In this document: positions 46,171 to 56,479 of the stretch, piece by piece
Layout: every line of letters begins with the position of its first letter
Position numbering within the stretch: the first letter of the stretch is position 1
NCBI GenBank assembly: GCA_954871525.1
Contig: OX940863.1
Coordinates: 3,448,001 to 3,512,000 of the forward strand
Reading direction: 5' to 3'
DNA length: 64,000 nucleotides
From: Parietaria judaica
Taxonomy: Eukaryota > Streptophyta > Magnoliopsida > Rosales > Urticaceae
Position numbers and translations under genes: made by a program
The notes under the pieces: generated by a model
The model's database searches: none
Seen by the model: only the letters and a program-made list of their open reading frames with translations
What the model was told of the DNA's origin: nothing

Positions 46171-49100
46171 ATGGCGTCCAGAAACGCCGAATCGCTTCAG
46201 GTGAGCTTTTCCGGTTTGATCGACGCTCAACGCTCTCCTTAAGTTACTGTGTGTATATAGATGTAGTTTTCATGTATTGCACGCAGATGCATATACACAC
46301 ATGTATGTATGTATGTATGTATGTATGTATGTATGTATGTATGTATGTATGTATGTATGTATGTATGTATGTATGTATGTATGTATGTATGTATGTATGT
46401 ATGTATGTATGTATGTATGTATGTATGTATGTATGTATGTATGTATGTATGTATGTATGTATGTATGTATGTATGTATGTATGTATGGCTGTTTGTATAT
46501 AGAGATTTCTTAGTTTTTGTTGTTCTGTTTTGATTTCAGGCAAGCATTCCTCCGGCTCCTCCTCTGCCGAGTCCAGCCGAGCAATTGCGCACTCGCGTCT
46601 GCAATACGGTAATGATATTGATTGGAGTTTCTGGAACTAGATTTTGCAGCTGAACTTACGAATGTGATTTCCTGCTTGTTCGTTATTTTTCGTTTCGATT
46701 CTAGACTCAGTTTATGTTCTTTCGATTTACAGGTTTTTAAGACTGGGCCTCTATTGATAGCATCCAGAGGTACGGTTTGTGTTATAACAACATTACAGAA
46801 TGCGGTTTCCATTGGTTATCAGAAGCCATACTAGAAAAATAGCTTGTTGGTTATTTGTGTTTCTACATGTCTTATTCTTATTGGGATTTGGCTTTATGTG
46901 AGATATTTCTTAGGAATTGGATGGACATCCTGGAAGAAAAGGTGGTTTATCCTAACCCGTACTTCGCTGGTTTTCTTCAGAAGTGACCCGGTAAGCAGTT
47001 AATTTTAAACGAGTTTCTCGATCGTGATTCCACATTTTCATACTTCATTTTTCTCGTCTCAGAGCGCTGTCCCTCTAAAGGGAAGTGAAGTAAATTTGAC
47101 ACTTGGTGGAATTGACCTCAACAATTCAGGCAGGTAGGCTTGCCACCTTAACTATATGTTCCATCTTGGGACAATGCTCTTGTAAATATAAGATCTTGAC
47201 GAGTGGAGGAAATTCTCACCCGCGACATTACTTGTCCAATGCTTTAGTGTTGTTGTTAAAGAAGACAAAAAGCTCCTGACCGTGATCTTTCCCGATGGCC
47301 GCGACGGAAGGACCTTCACACTTAAGGTTCTCCTCTCCAACTCGTCTTTGAGTTCTTGTGAATATGCTTCAGTATCAGCAGTATTCCTGTTTTTTGGTCA
47401 TGCCTTCGTGTTTATATATTTATGCTACATTTTTCAGGAATATTTGTTTTTTTGGCACATGAGAATTTATCACGGAAGGCTTAAGTAACGCTGTTAAAAT
47501 ATATTAAAAGTAAAATCTGAGACTACTTAAGACCTAATATCGTTCTTGATCAAACGGATTTGAACACGATCATTTATAAAACCGTGAGTCGAAGAGTTAA
47601 TACAACTCATAAATCTGATGGACTGAACAAAGCTCTTGATCTGATCGCTGAACTTTTTACCTCACGTAAGAAGAACAAAGTGCTGACAATTTTGTATTTG
47701 GGTTCCAGGCTGAAACATTAGAGGAACTTCTAGAATGGAAAACAGCTTTGGAGAATGCTTTAGCTCAAGCCCCAAATCATCCAATGGGGCAAAATGGTAC
47801 CAGGAACGATCAGATTGATTCAGTTGATGGTTCTGTAGACCAGAGTATGCTCTTCTTTGTAGGATGTTTTCCCTTAATGTTAAAACTGCTTCCGTTTCCT
47901 TAGCTTCTCGAAAAAGCTTGTAAGACCAGCTTTTTAAACAGAAATATTTGAGGTAAAAACAAGGATAGCTTAGTTTACAGTCTAGTCTAGTCGGGATGAG
48001 AACCATAATGTAAGTGACTCGGAAGCCTTCAATTTATTTTGAGCAGATCCTTTTTGAAATGATTATGGAAGTATTTCTACAGAAGATAACATTTTATGAA
48101 TCTTTGTGACTTGTAAATAACAAATCTTTTGTCCCGATCCTGGCGATTAGCTTGTTTGATGGTTCTTCACTAGATTGACATGTTTGCAAAAAATTTCACT
48201 AGGGACGTTTTCTTACAGTCTTAAATCTATTCATGTAGCTTCATGATCTTCATCTGATCGATTATTTACCCCGGTAACATTTTCCTCTTTTTTTTTTCTT
48301 TCTACTAATAGCGAGTGATAGATGTGCTGTCAAAGTTCCCGTCATTCGGAGGCCCATTTTGCTTGCTTTGGAAGATGTTGATGGATCTCCATCTTTTCTA
48401 GAGAAAGCTCTGCGGTACATAGAAGAGCATGGTTGGTTTATTTCTTTCTTTTTTTCTACTGATCTTAGAGCTCTTCACTGACTATATCTACAAACTTGTT
48501 ACGGACCAACACATCTAACATAAAAAAAAATAAAAAAATTCAGAGATAAAATATACTTATCAACACGGTTTCTCTTTTCATCCTTTCCTTGACAAGTGGA
48601 TTTGAAAAAAGTGGACTTGTATTGGTATGTAACATCCAGGGCTTCGTTTACGTACTTGTTTGTCATGCTATAACGCTGATAAAAGTACATATTAACACCT
48701 CTACAATCAGCTGTAGTGTCGGGAAATGCTTGCCATCTATTTATTCCAAGTAAACTTTTGAGTTGCTTTCCTTAATAATTTGTTTCTTATTAACAGGAGT
48801 CAAGGTAGAAGGGATCTTGAGACAAGCCGCGGATGTTGATGATGTTGAACAGCGAGTTCGAGAATATGAACAAGGTCATTTTTATCTTCACACGATAAAT
48901 TAAATTAATTCTCTATGTACATAGATATTTATGTTTTCTGCATCTTGTTTTTGCATTTTGCATGGTGATTCTTCTATCTCTCTGATGTTCTTGTTTCATA
49001 TTTTTTACGATTCAGGAAAAAGTGAGTTTTCTGGGGAGGATGCGCATGTTATTGGTGACTGTATCAAGGCATGTATTCTCTTGCAACGAGAAATGTTTTG

Positions 49101-52100
49101 TTTCCAATGACGAAGTTTGTCATTTTCCCCATTTTATTACAGTATTTATGAATTGATATTTTATTTTTGGTGCTTTGGTTCTTTCAGTATGTTCTCCGAG
49201 AGTTGCCCTCTTCTCCCGTCCCAGCATCTTGCTGCAAGGCTCTTCTTCAAGCATGTCGTAAGTTTATATGTTTCCCTTTACCACCCTCGAACCTGTTCTT
49301 CACCTATAGTTAATTAACCTTCCACCAAATTGCCGCTTTCCTCTTTTCACGTTTTAATAATTTATGATCAACTTTTTTAACGTTTAAATTCTGAAGTTCT
49401 TGATGTATGAAAATTTTAAGTTCCTTACTGGTCAATATTGCACTTGAACAATGTTTAGGTACTGACCGAAGCATAAGAGTGAATGCCATGCGCACAGCAA
49501 TATGTGAAACATTCCCGGAACCAAACCGCCGGTTGCTGCAAAGGTATAACTCTGTTTCAAGTTTCACAGGGGCTATTTTGGCTGGGTGAATTCTAAAATT
49601 TTACAATTTCTAAATTTAGAAGTAAAAATAAAGCGATGTTTGGTAGCCCAGTTCTGAAACCAAGTTGGAAAAACCTTGGTTTTTTTTGTTTTATTAATAA
49701 TTATTAAAGCCGTTTTGTAAGTTGTACCGCTTTATAATTTTTTTCACATTCGTCGTTTCGTTAAATTTGTTTCAGAATACTGATGATGATGCAGAAAGTG
49801 GCTCTTCACAAAGCCGAGAATCGAATGAGCTGCTCAGCAGTGGCAGCTTGCATGGCGCCTTTACTTCTTCGCCCTCTTTTAGCGGGTGAATGTGAAATAG
49901 AGAATGATTTTGACGTCGGTGGTGATGGCTCGGCTCAACTTCTTCAAGCAGCTGCTGCAGCCAATCACGCTCAGATCATCGTTATGACTTTGTTGGACGA
50001 GTACGATAAAATATTCGGGGTACCTTTCCTTCTACTTCTACAAATTCTTTTCTATTAGTATTATGGATCTTGGAGCAATAAGTGGTGGAACTAGAAGATT
50101 CGGGAAACATGGGAAATTTTTGCTCCATGTTTCCCGATAAATTACTCGGCTTGGTTTTACTATTAATTCTAAGCTTCATAAACTACTTGTATTTTGTAGG
50201 AAGGTTCCGTGTCACCTGAACCTTATACCGATACAGAAGAGAGTGGCACCGGTTCCGAGGAGGCTTCCGATGACGAGTCTTATGAAGATGATGAAAATGA
50301 CGATGCATCACACAGTTCTTATCCCGGGACCGACGATGATTTCAAAAACGTCTCAAGTGCAACTTGCAGTGAAAATGGTGATTCTGGAGGCAACAGTTCG
50401 TCTGATGACAAGGCTTGTAACTGACTTTTCCGAGAATAAATTTGGTCTCATATGAAGCCTTAGATTGATTGCTCATTAAGTAGTTCAACGATGCAGGAAT
50501 GTGCTAGTGTGACATCGAGTCCATGCTCTCCTGAAATACACGACGATGACACACCAACTTCTCGTGAATCACCCATCAAGAACGAATCAACTCAAAACAT
50601 TAACAGCTCAGCCGTTCAAGTAAATGATCGGAACAATGTAGTAAGAAATTCTCCCTCAGGAGCGCCCTCAGTGCGAAAGTCAACAGAGCTTTGTATACCC
50701 TTGTGCATTCAAAAGTCAACAACAATATCAAATGGACCTGTAAGAAATCGAAATGCTTGGGGACGCACACCAGTGAGTAAACGTTTTTATTTTATTTTGT
50801 GATGTTAAGATACCACGACTAAGATCCTAAAGCGTCACACCGTTACCTCGTTATTTTAAATTTCTTTTTTATTGTATGAGCAGGGAAGGAAAAATCTTTC
50901 TATGGAGTCTCTTGATTATGGTGTTGAAGAGGAGTAAGTAACGTGCCTATTAGGCTATTATCTGCCTTGGCCCTTTGTTTTATTTTTATTTTACACTTCT
51001 TATTCTTTCTTTCTTTTTTTCTCTCGATGTAAAGGGTTGAAATTCAGAAGCTTGAGGCCACGAAATCCGATCTGGAAAACCGAATTACAGAAGAGGTAAG
51101 CATCTGTCCTTTTGGTTCTTGTTGGTATTAGGTTTGGGCTGTTGAATAATTTACCGTTCGCCTTCCAATAAATAGGTTAAAGAGAATGAAGTTCTGAAAA
51201 TCAATCTGCAAATACGGAAGAAGGATCTTCATCAACGTCGACTAGCTCTGGAACAAGATGTAAATACTTTCTCTCTCTAAATCAAACTTTAGCTACTATA
51301 TGATTTTGAAATGTTACAAAATTAATTTACCTTTTTAGGTAGCGAGACTTCAAGAACAGCTGAAAAAGGAAAGAGATGTGAGAGCGGCTCTCGAAGTAGG
51401 GCTGAACATGTCCCCGGGTCCAATGCCGGATCTATCGACTATTGATAAAAAGGTTAGTCTTCTTTCGCATGGATATTCTATATTATGTAGCGTTACCGTA
51501 TAACAGACGATTTTGCAAATGTGGTACAGACTAGAGCAGAACTAGAGGAAGTAGCCGTAGAACAAGCCGATGTCATCAATTTAACCGAGAAACTGGCCGA
51601 GCTCGGGATGCAGCTCAACCAACAGCGTGAGTCACAGCACACCTCTCTTCCCAAACAAGGCAGTTTGCCATATAAAGCTCGGGGATATCAAAACAAGCCG
51701 TAAGCTCGGGATTCCACATGCTAATCGCTTTATCTCTGAGTACTTGTTTGAGTGGCTTCGTAAACTGATTCTGTTATTTCTATAAAAGATATGAATACAG
51801 GATGGATAGCTACAAACGAAGTGACATTTCCCCTCCAAATTTTGATCGGTCAAGAAATAAGGTAAGCCCAGCTTCAGTTCCGTCTTTGCAATTAGCTCGA
51901 AAGTTCTTGGTTTTGGAAAGAGCTTTCATTTTGTTGAGCTAAACACTGGCTTATGAATTACAGGATCCTGATTCAAGTGGAACAAAAGTTGACGAAAAAA
52001 ATCACTCACGAAACCAACAGCAAGATGCGTTATCTGGGGACACCTACCGATCCATCGCCGCCTCAGCAGAATCATCTACCGACCCGTCGCCGATGACAAG

Positions 52101-52678
52101 GCACGCTAGCTCCAAGAGGAGCTCAAAGACCGAGGTACATTTTTTTTTTCCTTCTTAAATCTCATTTCGGCTAATATAACTCCACCAAATTTTGATTGAA
52201 AACGTCTTGCGTTCATCTTCTTTCTGATGAGTAGAGGAGCGGGCAAAGTATCAATAAGGCCCAACAGGGTACGGTCATGTCAAACTCTGCGCTGACGAAG
52301 CTGACAACGCAGCTCAACTTCTTGAAAGAGCGCCGGAGCCAGATCGCCCACGAGCTGCAAAACATGGACAAGAACATAGTCCTGTCCGCAATCGCTCAAA
52401 ACCTGGGAAAGTCTCCGCAAAACCCGGGCAAAGGCCAATGCTCGGAGGCTCAGGCCACTCCGAACCCCGAATCGGACAGCAATGCCGTCGAGAGAGAAGG
52501 CCAATCGGCGCGTCGGAGGACGGAGGGAGACGCGCTGAGAGGCAGGCGATCGGACGGCCAGCTCTCGCACCTTCTCGAGAGAGGGCGATCAGAGAGCCAG
52601 GCGTCAGTTAACTTAGGCAGAGGCCGGGCCGGGGAGGGAAGTCCGCATTACAACTCCGCGAGGACCTACACCAGATGA
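46171..52678 (+). CDS. REN1: REN1-type Rho GTPase-activating protein with PH domain
   Basis: It inactivates ROP GTPases by stimulating GTP hydrolysis; Arabidopsis REN1 restricts ROP1 at the pollen-tube tip. I reconstruct 23 coding exons with consistent phases, giving 934 residues. Coordinates: 46171-46200, 46540-46608, 46733-46769, 46914-46990, 47063-47133, 47248-47326, 47709-47844, 48312-48431, 48797-48874, 49016-49068, 49188-49257, 49459-49543, 49776-50019, 50200-50412, 50497-50772, 50884-50933, 51035-51095, 51176-51259, 51339-51452, 51530-51699, 51789-51861, 51964-52134, 52235-52678. The PH domain is about residues 34-150 (WTSWKKRWFILTRTSLVFF). The RhoGAP domain is about 178-375, with arginine finger in GILRQ (near 215) and AACMAPLLLRPLL. 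An acidic linker spans 385-450, coiled coil about 550-690, and the conserved C-terminal block LNFLKERRSQIAHELQNMDK follows. Introns after exons 10 and 14 appear to be GC-AG; the second is less certain. Confidence 0.93.
46301..46487. repeat. (ATGT)n microsatellite in REN1 intron 1
   Basis: About 46 uninterrupted copies of ATGT (187 bp) lie within the first coding intron, between exon 1 (ends 46200) and exon 2 (begins 46540). The repeat keeps several frames open on both strands, producing spurious Met-Tyr-Val-Cys and His-Thr-Tyr-Ile proteins. Confidence 0.98.
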
Positions 52679-53366
52679 TCGGCGACACGTCCAACGCTGT
52701 GTCGTTTAGGAAGAAGATCGTCGTAGGATGCCGTGCCGTTACGAGGGATGTACAGTACAAATGAACCAGTTATATTGTCGTTTGTAATTTTTTGGACGCT
52801 TATTTATCTCGATCGAGCCACTTTGCGTAATTAAAGTTTGACCAGTAGATATTAATGAATGAAAATATGAAACAGCGTGGTATATGTATGTTATTATTAA
52901 TAAATCATGATAATTAGACATTAATCAATGCAAATATATCTTAAGAATATCTGTCATTGATGATGCCTCCTTGCCGTGCCACTGCCGTGTACATGACCGG
53001 CGTCTTGGTCCCAGTCCATGGGGTTCAATGCCTCAGAGCAGGCTCGGCCTTGGCTATAAACGAGCAAGGTCGGTATCTCGGGCCCATAAATCTGAGGTTC
53101 CCATTTTTTTTTTATATATTATTTTATATATGAAAAAATAATTACTTTAAGGGCCAAAAAAGTTTGTTTAGACTCCGATAAAACACGACCAATTCAGAAT
53201 CGGGTCGGGCCTGCTGCAGGTGCTTGCCAATATCGCGATCACCGCCATTTCTAAGTAAATTTATATTTTTTTCTTCAAATTTCTATAATTTGGTAGGGAC
53301 TCCATGTACTTGGAGGGGAGATAAAATCCAGCTCATTAAGAAACATACAAAATAAAAAAAAGAAAT
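52679..53366. other. REN1 3' flank
   Basis: Presumed 3' UTR followed by intergenic DNA. A moderately GC-rich patch at about 52965-53230 is not recognisable as a gene. The T/A-rich run at 53348-53365 supplies the Pol III terminator (T-run on the minus strand) for the tRNA that follows. Confidence 0.5.
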
Positions 53367-53448
53367 CGTCGCCTGAGAGATTCGAACTCTCGCGGGGAAA
53401 CCCCATGTACTTAGCAGGCACACGCCTTAACCACTCGGCCAAAGCGAC
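53367..53448 (-). tRNA. tRNA-Ser(GCU)
   Basis: The complement folds as an 82-nt class II tRNA. The acceptor stem is GTCGCTT/GGCGAC with discriminator G, and box A is TGGCCGAGTGG. The anticodon loop contains GCT (53415-53413) with U before and AA after. A long variable arm follows (TACATGGGGTTTCCCCGC), then box B GAGTTCGAATCTC. The long variable arm and the G discriminator identify serine. It reads AGC/AGU codons. A T-rich terminator follows on the minus strand. No intron is present. Confidence 0.97.
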
Positions 53449-53552
53449 AATCGTGGTCATCTAGGGCATAATTCATTAATTCTTCACTTGAAAAGAAATT
53501 GGAAATGTATAACTATAGACTATTTTGGTAGGCCCAACCCTTAATGACATTT

Positions 53553-55706
53553 TGTAAAACCCCAATATATATAATATATATATAAATAATAATAATAATA
53601 AAAAATAAAAAAAAAATCAGAAGAGGGTATCGAATAAACCCATTTCTCTCTCATCTCCCTCGATCTCTATCTCTCTCCTCTGTCAATTTTTTTTTTTATC
53701 TCCCATCAAGAAACTTCAAGACACCATATCTCATTAACGGGAACTCCGTTCGACATGATCTTAGTACCATCGGAAAGCTCTCGAGAAGACGAACCTATTG
53801 ATAGGCGGATGTTCAGCGGAAACCGTGGCGTTTGGCCGGAATAATCGCCGGAAGGTTCGGTCTTAAAACCTTAGATCTTTTTCATTTCGGTTTGATTTTG
53901 AGAAATCTAATACCGGAATCATGTTCACAAAGCTTATTAGTGTCCGTTGGAGGTGCCACCTTGCCGTCGCCGTCGCCGGCCGCCGCCGTCGGCCGCCGCG
54001 TCATTTTCCGATCCCGAAATTTATTGAGGGGTTTTGAAGCCCTCGTCGAGGAGATCGAAAGCCCTCGATCGAAATTGTAATCGGACTCCCGGTGAGCTTC
54101 AATTCCCTTGCCCTAGTTTCAGAGGTTAAAAGGATTAATTTGAGTGTGTTTTGGGCTTTGATTGATGAAATTGACCTTGCCATTGTGTTTAGAATAGTCG
54201 AATTAGACTAGGAAAGGTATTACATTGTCGAATTGATGCCCGTTTTGCTACCTCGTTTTGCGTGCCCGACGGGATTTCGGCCCGGGTTAAATTTCAGCGT
54301 ATCGGGTTTTCAATTGACAATTTGAATTCCAATCTTAGTGATATTTCGGCTTAGGAATGATATCAGTATTATATTAAAGTTCATTGTCATTCCGTGTTAG
54401 TCTCGGAGACCGTGCGAATCGTATTGCCCGTTTCGGACACGGTATCGGAACCTCGAGTTGCGATCATCGGGCTCAAGGCCAAGACGAATCCGCATATTTG
54501 ACTAGCTAGTCGATTGGTCAAAGTTTCCACGGATTGAGGTAGGGGCTATTACCTTTTCTCGCTTTTAAAATGAATGTAGAAACCAACGATTTAATGAAGA
54601 TTGAACCGGATAGGTTAAAATTGAAATTAATGAAATGATTTGATAATTAATAAAATTAATGTTATATAGTCGTCGCTTGATAGCGAGGCTGGATACCGGG
54701 TATGGTTGCATCGGATTGATGCTTGTTATATTTTATGTTTATGGTTACGTCGGGATGACGTGTGTTGATATGGTTCCCGCTTCGGGCGGATGATGATTAT
54801 TATGATATGGTACCCGCTTCGGGCGGATGATGTGTATGTTGATATGGTAACCGCTTCGGGCGGATGAGCTGCTGACGAGCAGCTCGCTATTGCGCAGTAG
54901 GCCGAACATGGATATGGATATGGATATGATTGGTGACCCAAAAGTCAACATTTCGACCCATGGCGAACTGGCCGTCTTTGGTGGAGATTAGGATCCCGAG
55001 TCGAGGGCGAGTTACGGTTAGGGACTTCTAGTCCGCCTGTGCTCGTGCCTTGAGGACTCGATGGGATATAGTGGAGAAAAGGCGCGAGCTGACTCGGCAT
55101 GGACCACCGAAATGATTTGACTTTTGTGGAGTATATTTAATTATTTATTTTATTATTGTAATGATAAAATGATGAATTATGATTAAATGGTTTATGATGA
55201 CGTTTAATTTAATTAATTGAAATTTGACTAATTAAGGTTCGGTAAAGAGAATTGGTAATAGATTCCCTACTGAGCGTGTGTTGCTCACCCCTTCCATATA
55301 CATCGTTTTCTTTCCAGCTTCAGGTGGTGTTCAGTATCAGACTCCGGACGAGGAATAGTTTGATTCAGGAAGTCTACGTGTCATTTTGCTTACCTAAACC
55401 TTTAATGTTCGTCGTGGTGAATTTCGTATTTTTAGTTGATCTTTAATTTCGAAAATATAAAGGATTAAATTAAGGATATTTGTGATGGTGGTACTTTATA
55501 ATTGTCGTTTTATGGTGTTGTATAAACTGTGGTCGTTGATGTTGTATTGTCGTTTTAAGTCCCATGGGCAAAAGTTATGTGTTTGTTGACGTGGATGTTG
55601 AATATTCAACGATATCGTTTAAATGATGATGTGTCGTTGATCGGTCCAAGTTTGAAAAGTCGTTGTTTTTGTCTTATTCTACTAACCCCCATCTAGGGGC
55701 GTTACA
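53553..55706 (+). repeat. Left (5') LTR of gypsy element
   Basis: The 2,154-bp LTR contains a CT-rich stretch near its start and three copies of a GCTTCGGGCGGATGA motif (about 54775-54866). An 8-bp-stem hairpin (GAGCTGCT...AGCAGCTC, about 54864-54884) follows. Open frames inside (for example 53832-54080) are duplicated in the other LTR and show no known domain. Confidence 0.95.
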
Positions 55707-55709
55707 GTT

Positions 55710-55721
55710 TGGTATCAGAGC
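55710..55721 (+). other. Primer-binding site of gypsy element
   Basis: TGGTATCAGAGC begins four bases after the LTR end (55706), complementary to the 3' end of initiator tRNA-Met, as in most plant chromoviruses. Confidence 0.9.
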
Positions 55722-56479
55722 CTAGGTTACGAACCTAGGGTACAACACCATAAAGTTCTTTATTGTCTTTATGTGTTTTTGTCGTGTTTTGCTTTGTATC
55801 ACCATCCATAATCCTGACATTTAATCTTTTTACAGTTGATCAACATGGTTCGGAATTCCCAAAGTACCCTAAATCTGCGTCCCCCGTTAAATCTTGAAGA
55901 ATCTGCATTGTATTCTATGTTCCACAATACGTGATACAATCTCTTAGTTCTGCAGTTGAAATAATGAAATCTTTTAAGGAGATCCTGTTCCAAAATCCTC
56001 TATAGTTTGATGAATTTCCTAATGCTGCTACAATTGAAATGCGATTGGCATTAATGAAGAAAATTTTGAGGTGCTTTATAATTCTGATGTCGTAGTTAGC
56101 CCTGAAGCTAGAATGGTAAATTTTGGGTAATGATTTCATGCGCAATGGGTTTGCGAGAACTTTACGCCAAAGCGTTACTCTAATTTCTCAGAATTGATTG
56201 TTTCAGCCAAAAACCTCGAGACATGTATTATTCCTTCATCGTTGTGCGCTCATATAGGAAATTGCCAAAAGCTTTAATGATCTATAAGTCTTGTAAGCTT
56301 GTCATTGAGTGAAGTAAATTCTCATTTGACGTAATCATTCTCCGTACACTGTTATAAAATACATGGCACCCTTAGAAAAAAAAATGAGCATGTTAATATG
56401 ACCTCGTAATTTTATCTTGAAGTCTCTCCTTGGAGGAAATATGAATTTTGAAGGGTCGGGAGTTAATTGTGCCATCGAA

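Noticed and set aside
46035..46543. Long open frames on both strands encoding Met-Tyr-Val-Cys or His-Thr-Tyr-Ile repeats
   Set aside because: They are the (ATGT)n microsatellite read in several frames, inside a well-defined intron of the RhoGAP gene.
53275..53460. Minus-strand open frame of 61 codons
   Set aside because: It overlaps the tRNA-Ser gene and has no domain; it is a shadow of the tRNA.
53832..54080. Open frame in the gypsy LTR, repeated at 59732-59980
   Set aside because: It is in non-coding LTR sequence, short, and without any recognisable domain. Its conservation simply reflects the recent copying of the LTR.
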